A DNA stretch of 64,000 nucleotides, taken from NCBI GenBank assembly GCA_037501455.1, contig CM074857.1, positions 106,177,501 through 106,241,500 of the forward strand, read 5' to 3'. This document shows positions 1 through 8,916 of the stretch, in pieces. Positions within the stretch are counted from its first letter, which is position 1. Every line of letters starts with the position of its first letter. The position numbers and the translations under genes were made by a program. Origin of the DNA: Lantana camara (Eukaryota; Streptophyta; Magnoliopsida; Lamiales; Verbenaceae). The notes under the pieces were generated by a model. The model saw only the letters and a program-made list of their open reading frames with translations. It had not been told where the DNA came from and made no database searches.

Positions 1-760
1 CCGCCTCGGGAGAAGAACGAGAGGAGCTGACCACTTGGAAAAGGGCGTTGAAATTTCGCGAGTAGGGCTCGTAACCCACGCTTCTCATCAAAATCACAAA
101 ACAGGTCAGCAAAGCCAAGCCGTTGGGCACGATTTGTGATGGACAGAGGCCCAGATCATTCAGCAAGTGAGCCAACGAGATGGAGATGGGGAATCTCAAG
201 CCCCCTGAGCTCACTGAGGCCACGTACACTGCCATCTCCCCAGAAGGCGGATTATTGGCACGCTCGTGGTTTTCTGGGATTCTCCACGTGTAGCGCTCGT
301 CCCAGTAAATAGGTGCCATCATCGTCTTCACGTCCCCCACGGTAACTGTGCTGGGGGTTTCATCAGGCGTGCGCTCGGTAGCTTGGTAACCTGATCCTTC
401 ACCCTCGTTATGTCCTTTGGATTTTTGGGATTTCTTGCCTTTTCCCTTATCACGGGCTCTTTCTGAAGGCCCGGTTATGGCTTCCGCCACTGGAAGCGGG
501 TTTGCAACGGCCACGGTCACGGCATGGCGGTGGGGATGTGTGGCACTCTGAGTTATGGGGAGAACAGACCCTTGCCGTTCTGCCTCCATCACTAAGTTCA
601 TCTCCTCAAAAAGAGGATCCATTCCGCCTGGGTTTCTATCTTCCATAGCCATCACCGCCGCCCCCAACTCTTCATCTCTGGGGGAATCGGGGGAAGAAGA
701 ACTCTCAGTGGCCATCTCTTGGATTTCACGGGCAAATTCCTCAATATGTTGGTCGGCCAT
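1..760 (-). CDS. Antisense ORF of gypsy element, plant transposon protein (PF04195-like), partial
   Basis: An open frame of 253 codons runs on the minus strand from an ATG at 758-760 to the window edge with no stop, so the C-terminus is missing. The N-terminal 100 residues are polar and rich in Glu and Ser. A basic run (KGKGKKSQKSKG) follows near residue 110. Residues about 190-245 match the style of the putative gypsy-type transposon domain PF04195, with GLRFPISISLAHLLNDLG followed by a Pro-Asn and a hydrophobic helix. The function of this family is unknown. It is not Gag or Pol. The frame lies opposite to the LTR sense and has its own TATA box about 265 bp upstream, so it is probably an accessory gene. 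Domain membership is by eye. Confidence 0.7.
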   Translation of the reverse strand, partial: MADQHIEEFAREIQEMATESSSSPDSPRDEELGAAVMAMEDRNPGGMDPLFEEMNLVMEAERQGSVLPITQSATHPHRHAVTVAVANPLPVAEAITGPSERARDKGKGKKSQKSKGHNEGEGSGYQATERTPDETPSTVTVGDVKTMMAPIYWDERYTWRIPENHERANNPPSGEMAVYVASVSSGGLRFPISISLAHLLNDLGLCPSQIVPNGLALLTCFVILMRSVGYEPYSRNFNALFQVVSSSRSSPEA

Positions 761-1023
761 GGCGGAAACTGGGATTTGGAAGTTTTCCGGAAAGAGATTT
801 GGGTTCAGAAAGGCGGAAAATCTAAGGGGTTACGAAATCCTAAAGTCCGAATCTACGGTTAGCAAAGTTAGAAAGTTACACTGGAAGTTTACCTTGAAGG
901 TGTTTGAGAAAACTGGAGAATAGGTTGAAGATGCTCTAAGAACTGGAAGTGCGAGAGAATTCTTCTTGCAAAGGATACTTGGAAGTTTTGAATGCGTAAA
1001 GAGTAGCAAGGTTTCAGAATCCC

Positions 1024-1033
1024 GTATTTATAG
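1024..1033 (-). promoter_or_regulatory. TATA box of the antisense ORF
   Basis: The minus strand reads CTATAAATAC here, a strong plant TATA box, about 264 bp upstream of the ATG at 760. It lies in the internal region of the gypsy element and outside the LTR, so the antisense ORF seems to have a dedicated promoter. Confidence 0.55.
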
Positions 1034-1360
1034 GGATGGGAGTTGGTACCGTTTTCGGCAATAAATTCAAAATGGTAATCATTTCCCGCCTAGGAAACCG
1101 CCCACTTTATGGAACCGGCACATGCTTCCCAATGCTCACGCACCCCACGCGCACCCGCATTTAATGCTCTGACGTTTCGAGTGCTTCAGAATAGTACAAC
1201 ATTTAATGCGGAAGAGTTACGAGTGGTCAGTTGAAAAGACCGCATTTATAGCGCAATCAGAGGAAAAATTGCTCAACACGCCAAGTCTTACACGAGCGCT
1301 ATGTGCAAAAGTTAGAGCGTATCAAAATTCTACAGTCCTTATCACTAAGGACTCCAGAAT

Positions 1361-1372
1361 TGGGGGGCAAAA
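1361..1372 (+). other. Polypurine tract of the gypsy element
   Basis: A T followed by six G, CAA and AA sits directly before the TGATGGGG that opens the LTR. This is the expected position and make-up of the plus-strand primer for reverse transcription. Confidence 0.65.
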
Positions 1373-2183
1373 TGATGGGGTCAAAATACGATCGTCCCAC
1401 ATTAAGACACGTGGCATCACCAAGATGATGACATCTGACTGCCCAAGGCTGCACCATCAGCTCACGAGCGCCAACCGCAACGAGCGCAATCCTTCTTCAG
1501 GAGTTAAGCCCAACGAGCGCTGTCACTCCCACGAGCGTCCTACAAACTAAGTGATTGGTACGCCCACGTGCCAAGGGAGCCCTCTTCGAGCGTTACACTC
1601 CCTCAGAGTGGCCTCTCCTTTGGCTCGTCACATTGAACTGAAGCCTTCATTCCCCTCAGCGGATATCTTGGCTTCCAGTACTCCAGGTTGTCACGAGCGC
1701 GCTCTCAAGCCCTCGTTACCAACCGCCCAAATGGCTCTCTGACACAACGTACATGCCCGCGCACCTGCCACTGTTGCCAGCACTAACTTTTGGCCGCTTT
1801 TGCAGAAGATTCCTCCTAGGTTTCTCTCTCACAGCGCCACGTGTTAGGGCAACATTCGGCCAGGACCACTTGAGGCAAATGACCAAAGGGCCCTTGACCC
1901 TCAACTATAAATAGCTAAAGTCATCTTCTACACAAGTAAGCTTTCTTCATCACTGCAACTGTGACTGAACTTACATTTCTCCATACATTGAACTGACTTG
2001 AGCGTCAGAGAGCCAAACTGGGTATCACCCCCAGTTCCCCCAGCTTGGCCTTCTGACTTTTCTTGTGCTTGTCCCAACAGGTAGAACCCCTTTCTCATCT
2101 CCGGCGAAGCTCCGGTGGTTTCCTCCACAAAATACAAATCGTAAAGTGATCGGATTCGGATCCATCCATTTCTGAACCCATCA
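1373..2183 (+). repeat. 3' LTR of the Tat-like gypsy element
   Basis: The LTR starts TGATGGGG and ends CCCATCA, so its ends form a 7-bp inverted repeat (TGATGGG/CCCATCA), and it follows a purine tract directly. It is 811 bp long. Its U3 part carries repeated ACGAGCG words. A TATA box lies at 1905-1914, and R/U5 would follow. The 5-bp target duplication partner is outside the window. The right flank is the interrupted leader of an older copia element. Confidence 0.75.
1905..1914 (+). promoter_or_regulatory. TATA box of gypsy LTR
   Basis: CTATAAATAG lies on the plus strand in the 3' LTR, followed about 30 bp later by a pyrimidine-rich stretch with CTTCTTCATC that fits a start region. The core is the same as that of the antisense-ORF TATA box at 1024-1033, which points the other way. 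Confidence 0.55.
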
Positions 2184-2743
2184 ATATTAAGAGCATGAGA
2201 TAAATTACAAGGTTATACAGATCTTATAAAGATTACTATATAATTCGAGTATAATCTCACAAAAGATTAACATATAATCTGAGCATAATCGAAACAACGA
2301 TTAACACATAATTTTATTGAATTACAGTTTTGATAACAGAGATCTAAAACGAACAATTTAGACTCTGATATCACTGTAGGATCAAGTAATCAAACTAACC
2401 TTTTTCCGAAAGCAAATTCGATTGTTGTGTTTTTGTGTGGATCGTTTTATCAAATTGAATTTACCTCCAAACTTCTAGCTAATCGTGCTGATAACGTGTT
2501 ATGAAACTATTGATGAAAAACAAGAACAGTAACAGAATAAGGCTAAAAGAATAGAGGGAGAAGGGGAGGATTTTATTAATTCTTCAGTGTCTGTATAATG
2601 ATCAATAAGGCTCAATTTATAGGCACTACAATACAAGTGAAAAGGAAAGGTTGACTAATCAATACCTTAATCATGGATATCAATCCCATAAATAAATCGA
2701 TTACACAATCAATGCGCATTCATAATATTTATTATTCATAACA
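2184..2743 (-). mobile_element. Truncated Ty1-copia element: 5' LTR plus leader
   Basis: On the minus strand an LTR runs from 2743 (TGTTATG) to 2497 (CATAACA), 247 bp with inverted ends. It contains a TATA-like CTATAAATTG near 2620 and a pyrimidine-rich block. Directly inside lies TTATCAGCACGA, a primer-site-like sequence typical of some copia elements. The leader then runs to 2184, where the gypsy element interrupts it. No coding part is in the window. The rest should lie beyond the left end of the gypsy insertion. Confidence 0.65.
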
Positions 2744-3660
2744 TTTTATTTAATATTAGTAATTTGGTGATATTTTGATTCTCGGACTTATAGACCTTTT
2801 CTTTTGTTATTTTTATATTTCATTATGGGTTCAAGTTCGATCGTATTATTAAGATATAAAACTTTCTCTAAGAAAGATTACTAATATCTCAGGACTTCAA
2901 TTGAAGTCTTTTAATTAACGGGACCTATTTTTAAAACTTTTTTCTTAATTAAAAGAGAATTGTTGTTGGTTCTCTAACTACTCCTTAACAAAATTCGAAC
3001 TTGTAATCGATCTATTTGCGGGGTGTAAAAACTTACGACTAAGTGTATATCTTTATCTGCTTTTAATTTGTCAAGGCTAATGCCGACATACTACAAATTT
3101 TAATCTTAGAAATGTCCTATGCTTTCATCCTAAGGTTGTTGTTTGCTCTTGTAGCTTTTGCCATTAGGTAGGGTTTCATTTTCTTGGTCGAGGGATTAGG
3201 GAGAAGTCTCAATTTCAGAAATTACAAGAATTTTTGTTTTAACTTCTGTCCTTAATTTTTTTTTTAAAAAAAAATTGTCTATTTGGATTATTTGGAAATG
3301 TGGTTAATTGGTAGAAATTTAGCTATACATTTGATGTTAAAATTATAGAAAAATCAGTGTCCCATCTAGAATTGGACGGCAAAATGTAATAAATTAACTC
3401 AGGTTATGGAATTGTTTGATAATATCTATAATTTGACCAATTCTACCACACGAGAGAGGTCATTTATAAAACATCAATGGTCTTGTATTAGTTACCGAAG
3501 CTACCAACATTCCAAAAACATTATTTTGTTTTTTAGGATAATCGTCTATTCGTAAACTTAAAAATAAGTAATTTGTATTGTTATGTTTATGTTGTGTCGT
3601 GTTTGTATTCTTGCATCATATTGTATTATCATGTACTGGATGCTCTAACATACATATAAG
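2744..3660. other. Intergenic, AT-rich, no gene seen
   Basis: No frame here looks coding. Around 3570-3640 the minus strand resembles the dispersed GACACGACAC-type repeat found elsewhere in the window (gatgcaagaatacaaacacg). A short hairpin-forming GACTTCAATTGAAGTC lies at about 2893-2908. Confidence 0.5.
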
Positions 3661-3884
3661 AGGGATAATTACGAATATTCAGTTTAATCCAATTACAAAA
3701 AACCCTAGTAGTTGAGAAATAAAATAAAAAAAACACTAGAAGGTTCGAACAAACGCTACAAAAACCAGTCCAGAAGAATTACAAAAAACATCATGATTAG
3801 TGTATTTCTTGTAATTTCTAAACTATGATCATTTCTTTTTCCGTAATTAAATTAAAGCTCCAAGAGTAATTTGTAATTATCCCT
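3661..3884. mobile_element. MITE-like element with short terminal inverted repeats
   Basis: The segment opens AGGGATAATTAC and closes GTAATTATCCCT, a 12-bp inverted repeat, and is 224 bp long and non-coding. The flanks are both AT-rich (catataag and gtatataa) and could hold a target duplication, but no clean copy is visible. The superfamily cannot be told. Confidence 0.5.
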
Positions 3885-4198
3885 GTATATAAACTCCACA
3901 AAAATGTATACTCCTTACATTGCTGATAATATGCAACAATGTAGCTTGCATTATATTGCAAATTATGAATTGGTCCATTTGAAAATGAGGCAATTGTTCT
4001 TGATCATCCACAAAACAAACTATAAACTAACACTAATGAGGTTCATTATAAGATGATCCCCCTAAAAGTCTAAGATCATGCTAAAAGAACAAAGATCATC
4101 ACTTCTTTAGTTCTTTTCCTAATATGATCACCAATGGCAATGAGTTGATACATTGAGAAAATGATCAAGAACATACAAAAGAAAAAATACCAAAGTTC
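3885..4198. other. Downstream region of the ERF gene
   Basis: This AT-rich, non-coding stretch probably contains the 3' UTR of the minus-strand ERF gene. No certain polyadenylation signal is chosen. Confidence 0.4.
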
Positions 4199-4960
4199 CT
4201 AACTTGGACAGAACATCTGGCAAAGAGTGGGGATATCCCAGAAAGGATCACAGTTGGAATCAGTGATGATATTGTCCCAATACTCACTTATTCCATTCAT
4301 TGCATATAGTGATGCAGAAATCTGTCTCTCCACCTTCATATGTTCGAAATCTTGAACAAACTGCGCGTCGTGTTGAGGGACAATCTTGTCGTTTCCCATC
4401 CCGTGTGTCGAGCTGCACATTTGATGGTAGCCTCCAACGAAAGATGTGGGATCGGGCCTGTATGCATCGTCGAAAGGTGCAAAAACCGGATTCTTGATGC
4501 TAAAGGGAGCAATGTTATTACAAGGAGTGGTTGATGTTGTTGTTGTCTTGAGGGTGGTTAAATGATCAACACCTAGTTGTGGGGTGGGTGAGGGGGTGGG
4601 ATGAGGGGGCAGGGCGCTGACTTTATTTAGGCCCCTCTTCTGATTCAAAAGATTCCGGATTTTCAACGAGAGGGCCGGGTTCGCAGGCCCGTGATTGTTC
4701 AAGAAGTTCGTGCGCGTGTTTGAGCCGCGCAGGAGAAATGCAGCTTCATCATAAGCTTGTGCAGCTTCTTCCGCCGTGTCAAAAGTCCCAAGCCACATCC
4801 TGATCTTTTGTGTCGTGTTCTTGATTTCCGCAACCCATTTGCCGGAGGGCCGTTGCCGGACTCCCACGAACTTGTTCTTGTTCGGGCCTCGATTTCTTGA
4901 TTTGGTGCTTGTGGGAGTACTTCTTGTAGCGGTGGTGGTGTTATGGAACTGAAGTTCCAT
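4199..4960 (-). CDS. AP2/ERF transcription factor, RAP2.11/ERN-like
   Basis: This intact single-exon gene has 253 codons, from ATG 4958-4960 to TAG 4199-4201. Residues 30-87 form one AP2 DNA-binding domain, with [17 protein letters not shown], the WLGTF strand and the [11 protein letters not shown] helix. One domain and Ala in VAEI fit the ERF family. Ser in RPSG, where most ERFs have Trp, and the SNTRTNF end are shared with RAP2.11 and the nodulation factors ERN1/ERN2. The N-terminus is basic and Thr/Ser-rich. The middle has a Pro/Thr stretch (residues about 118-140). The C-terminus has an acidic-aromatic motif, [15 protein letters not shown], resembling that of the ERN group and likely an activation motif. 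It should act in the nucleus on GCC-box-like sites. RAP2.11 acts in low-potassium response and ERNs in nodulation; which applies here cannot be read from sequence. The neighbouring importin gene supports RAP2.11 orthology. Confidence 0.9.
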   Translation of the reverse strand: MELQFHNTTTATRSTPTSTKSRNRGPNKNKFVGVRQRPSGKWVAEIKNTTQKIRMWLGTFDTAEEAAQAYDEAAFLLRGSNTRTNFLNNHGPANPALSLKIRNLLNQKRGLNKVSALPPHPTPSPTPQLGVDHLTTLKTTTTSTTPCNNIAPFSIKNPVFAPFDDAYRPDPTSFVGGYHQMCSSTHGMGNDKIVPQHDAQFVQDFEHMKVERQISASLYAMNGISEYWDNIITDSNCDPFWDIPTLCQMFCPS

Positions 4961-5430
4961 GGTTTCTTGGAGTGGTACAATCTCTGTGTGTGTCTGTTTT
5001 GAGGTTGTTGGAAGTGGGGAGTTGAGGTTTAAAGAACAAGAATTGTGTGATTAGGGTGTGGTTTTATAGGAAGGATTGAGTGTCTTGTTTGGTTGTCTGT
5101 TTTTGCATTGAATTTGTACCTTGTAAGAAGTTGACTGAAATTTCAATGTGGGGGTGAGATTGGCCATGAAGCATGAGTCGTGAGCATGACTGAATTATTA
5201 TTTGGGAGTGTAAACTTGTGTTTGTTTGTTAATGTGAGCAGCATTTTTTGCGAGGCATGCCTAATCCCATTTGTGCATATTGCTTATCACGTTCTTTTGC
5301 CTTCTTGTGTTTCAATTTTGTCAAAGATTAAATAAAAAAAAGGCATGCTTTTGACCCTTTTCTCTTTTTCTCTTTGAAATGGAGGTTGGAGTCGTGCCAA
5401 AAGATTTATTCCATTTTTTTGAAGAAAAAT
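4961..5430 (-). promoter_or_regulatory. Promoter region of the ERF gene, TATA at 5062-5070
   Basis: The minus strand reads CCTATAAAA at 5062-5070, about 100 bp upstream of the ATG, which leaves a 5' leader of some 70 bp. Upstream is AT-rich with short purine runs. I see no clear specific operator. Confidence 0.5.
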
Positions 5431-5689
5431 GAGCTATATGCACCCACAACCCTGTGTTTCATGAAATGAGCAAAAAAAACCCTGTAAAAAAAAAATTAGT
5501 AAAATAAACCCTGTATTTTTTATTTTTTGCAAACCGCCCCTTTACACCATTTAGTCAAATAACCGACGTGTTTTGTCAAAATTGCCCTTCTTTCATTACA
5601 ATACATTCTTAAAGAACTATATGCACCCACAACCCTGTGTTTTATGAAATGAGCCAAAAAAACCCTGTAAAAAATTAAATAGTCCAAAA

Positions 5690-5748
<59 letters not shown>

Positions 5749-6123
5749 AATATATGCAATAAATAAAATATTAATTGTATATATATAATTATAATTAGTG
5801 TACAATACATATATATTTTCATTATAATATTATATATATTTATTTATAAGATTTTTAATAAATATATAATATAATTTATATATTTATATACATTATATAT
5901 ATACATATTAAATATTATATATATATATATATATGTATATTAAATAAATTTATAAATTATATTTAATACATATAGTACATTAGTAATTTTAATATTTTAT
6001 ACATATGCATGTATATATATAATATATTATATAATACATACATATAAAAGAAATTTCAAAAGGAAAAAAAGACATTACATATATACATATTAAATATTAT
6101 TTATATGTGTAGTACAATAATTA

Positions 6124-6183
<60 letters not shown>

Positions 6184-6800
6184 AAATTTACAAATTCTAC
6201 AAAAAAATAAATAAATAAATTTATAAATAATATTTAATATATATATATATGTAAGTTCAATAAATTTACAAATTCTACCAAAAATAAATAAATAAATTTA
6301 TAAATAATATTTAATACATATAGTACATTAGTAATTTTATACATATACATGTATATATATAATATACTATATAATACATACATATATATACATATAAAAG
6401 AAATTTCAAAAAAAAAAAAAAAAAGTTGATAGGATTTCTTCCGCCGAAATTTAAAAAACGCGCCTCAGGGTTTTTTCTGTAAAAATTTGAAAACATAGGG
6501 TTTTATATGATAATTTTTTTTTTCACGGGGTCTTTTTTTATCATTTCACATGACACAAGGGGTTCCTTGCAAAAAACCCAAATATAATATTGGGGTAAAT
6601 TTGTCATTTTACGCGAAAAAGTGAAGAAAAATCCAATATCACACGCAGTAAACGCGCGTGTGATTCAAAAACGCGTCTCAGAGTTTTTTCTGCAAAAATT
6701 TGAAAACATAGGGTTTTATATGAGAATTTATTTTTCACGGGGTCTTTTTTAATCATTTCACATGACACAAGGGGTTTCCTTGCAAAAAACCCGAAGAAAA
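5431..6800. repeat. AT-microsatellite block flanked by inverted arms
   Basis: The left edge carries a phrase beginning gctatatgcacccacaaccc, present twice (about 5431 and 5613). The right edge carries, in reverse complement, a related phrase (CCCCTTGTGTCATGTGAAAT, then AAAAGACCCCGTG), also twice (about 6470-6570 and 6680-6795). Between them are (TA)n runs at 5697-5744 and 6127-6178 and two near copies of a segment around 6180-6300 (caataaatttacaaattcta). The layout suggests a foldback or Mutator-like non-autonomous element whose arms were duplicated. The coding-looking frames here are low-complexity. Confidence 0.5.
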
Positions 6801-7170
6801 ATTTATGTATATATTACAAGGGCTAAACTCTAAAGACGAGGAATAACATATATTCACCACTACTTTTTTTTATATACATATATTATCTATGATGCATGAA
6901 TATGAACACGGCGACACGGACACGACAACACATATTTTTGTTTGAATTTTTTACATGAGGAATGTCGGACACGGTATTCGACACGATAAAATAATATTTT
7001 TAGAAGTATTCGTACATCCTAACATATTATGTGTAATAGTTGAATTTATAAAGTGCAACAAAAAATATAACCACAATTAGGGCTGGGGGTTATATGTCAC
7101 TAAAAGTAGGTGATTTCATATGACTGAATCAGGTCCTAACTAGGGCGTCTATGAAGGACGGCAGATTATA
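6801..7170 (+). repeat. Dispersed repeat copy (R1)
   Basis: At 6890-7045 lies one copy of a repeat with GACACGGACACGAC, then TTTGAATTTTTTACATGAGG, GTCGGACACGG and AAAATAATATTTTTAGAAG. Further copies, diverged, lie near 17988, 18470 and 27535. No coding content is seen. The rest of the interval is plain AT-rich sequence. Confidence 0.5.
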
Positions 7171-7174
7171 GTCG

Positions 7175-7350
7175 CTCGCAAGGCGTAGTTCAATTGGTTC
7201 CGAAATGATAGATTTATTTCAAGGTGTAAGGTTCAATTTTCACGGCGCGCAGTGTGAAAATTTCATTCTTGAGAATATTAGCTTTGAGAGTGGGCTCCTT
7301 GCTGACCACTAAATACCTGATTTACTTCATCTCATTTGCTTCATCAGACG
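7175..7350 (+). mobile_element. SINE-like, tRNA-derived fragment
   Basis: The words GTAGTTCAATTGG and, about 36 bp later, AAGGTTCAATTTTCA have the order and spacing of tRNA-type A and B boxes. The A box keeps TAGTTCAATTGG; the B box is degenerate. No poly-A tail or target duplication is clear. It could also be a chance match. Confidence 0.35.
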
Positions 7351-8084
7351 GGGTATAGAGGACCCCCTTAGAATTGGAGATTCAACCGTTTGCTCTAAGA
7401 TTATAGTAATTAGTCTACTCATTAAAGTATAACTTGCAAAGTGTCTAAAATAATAGGACAGACAATTGATCTTTAAATTCTAATATTGTTCGATACTTAA
7501 AGTTGGGATTCAAATCTCCGACAGTTAAAAGTTTGATTAATTAGCTATTTTACACTACGTATTGTGGGGTGAAGTATAAAATTGTAGGACCATAAGAAGA
7601 AAAACATATATAAACAAAAACAGGACATGGGAACCATTTTTCATTCCGAGGCAAGAACAAACCCTTATAAACAAATTGCCAATATTGATAAACCAAAGTC
7701 AAATGTAGTCTAGATCAAGACAATCCACACCTTTTCAATCAAGAGTTGGTCAAACCACAAACACAAACTGAGTGGCCATCACGAAGGCCTGCCCAATTCT
7801 TTTATGTTTTGAATTTCTTTAAAGTCTTGGACACCCCTCAAAGCTTGACACTTGGATAAACCAGCTAAAGTGGTAGTTAACTTTGGTAAAATAACTCCAA
7901 GAATTCCAAGTTTGTGTTTGGTTTGAAGAATCTGGGGAAGCACGCTTGGAATCTTTGATCTTTACCTTCATAAAGCACCAAAAAATGGGTATACAGCCGC
8001 AACCACCTCAAGAGAGGGATAAACGAATTCGAATTTTATTGGAGATAGTTTGAGGAATCAAGTTGTTTGTTCAATTCAGCATGA
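7351..8084. other. Intergenic, no gene seen
   Basis: No coding frame or recognised element was found. The last 100 bases may belong to the gypsy LTR family that follows, but similarity to the full LTR copy at 16074-17558 becomes clear only from about 8085. Confidence 0.4.
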
Positions 8085-8911
8085 ATTGCTAAGTTTCGTA
8101 TTAGTTGGGATTTTCCGAATAATTATGCTAGACTTGTGAGACTAGGTTGTTTTAATTAGTTGGTTATACTATCCTTATTGCTTTCGTTTTCTTGCCATCG
8201 CTTGTTAATTAGTTCTTTGATTCTAGCCAAATCTTCAATTGTTAATTTGCATATAGCTATCTAATTTGTTTGGCGGTATTAACTAAATAAATTAGAATTT
8301 GTAGCAATCGACACTAGGATATAATGCTTGTCTGATTTCGTGTCGAAGAGCTTGTGGTCTAAATTGAGTGAAACAGGGGTTTATGCATAACCGGTTAGGA
8401 TTAGTGTTTCTTTGGTGCTCAATGCTGTTAGTTGATTGAATCTTGGAGAGAGCCTCGAAAAGGTTATCGGTTAATTAGGAGTAATTTTTAGGAGTTTCTT
8501 TGATTACTCTAAACCTAAGAAGAAACGAGGGAGCTAGAGGAAGTTGGCGACTATAGCTAATCTAGCATTCAACCAATGAAAATCTTGAGTCGATGATCAT
8601 AGTCTATGCATAATTAGGAATTTCCCGACTAATTATCACCTATTGAATTGTCTTGAATTTAATTTGATTTTTTAGTTCTTAAGCCTTGTCTAATTTAATC
8701 AGTTTTTGTCGTTTAGTTTATTGTTAGCTTAATTGAAAATCTTAAAGTCCCCTCCCCTCCCCTCCCCCCCTAATTATTTTTTTCAATTCCTTGGTATATT
8801 AAGAGTCACAATTTCACCCAATCTTCGAGGATCGAACCCTTTTACCACTATTTACAAGTTATTTGTATTCAGTACTTGGGACTTTATTTTTGGTGACCTC
8901 GACACCCATCA
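8085..8911 (+). repeat. Gypsy LTR fragment (copy A, plus)
   Basis: This is a close copy of the right part of the LTR at 16750-17558, sharing the order GGGATTTTCCGAATAATTAT, then TTAGGATTAGTGTTTC, then CAATCTTCGAGGATCGA. It ends CTCGACACCCATCA, a proper LTR end. The left part of the LTR is missing. A C-rich run at 8749-8769 takes the place of CCCC in the other copy. Confidence 0.7.
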
Positions 8912-8916
8912 AATTA

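Larger units (their letters stand above)
1..2183 (+). mobile_element. 3' end of a Tat/Grande-like Ty3-gypsy retrotransposon
   Basis: The window opens inside a gypsy-type element read on the plus strand. Visible in order are an antisense ORF (1-760), its promoter zone (761-1372), a purine tract with six G (1361-1372) and a complete 3' LTR (1373-2183). The LTR carries a gag-to-pol-sense TATA box and a segment near 1997-2010 (gacttgagcgtc) that I know from LTRs of the Tat group. Grande and Tat elements are known for an extra ORF in antisense between pol and the 3' LTR, which is what the order here shows. Gag-pol and the 5' LTR lie to the left, outside the window. The lineage is inferred from layout and motifs. 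Confidence 0.75.

Noticed and set aside
555..923. Plus-strand open frame of 122 codons
   Set aside because: It overlaps the antisense transposon frame on the other strand and has no family pattern; it is a shadow frame.
1206..2137. Several short frames across the gypsy LTR
   Set aside because: They lie in LTR sequence with clear ends, TATA box and repeats, and show no protein pattern.
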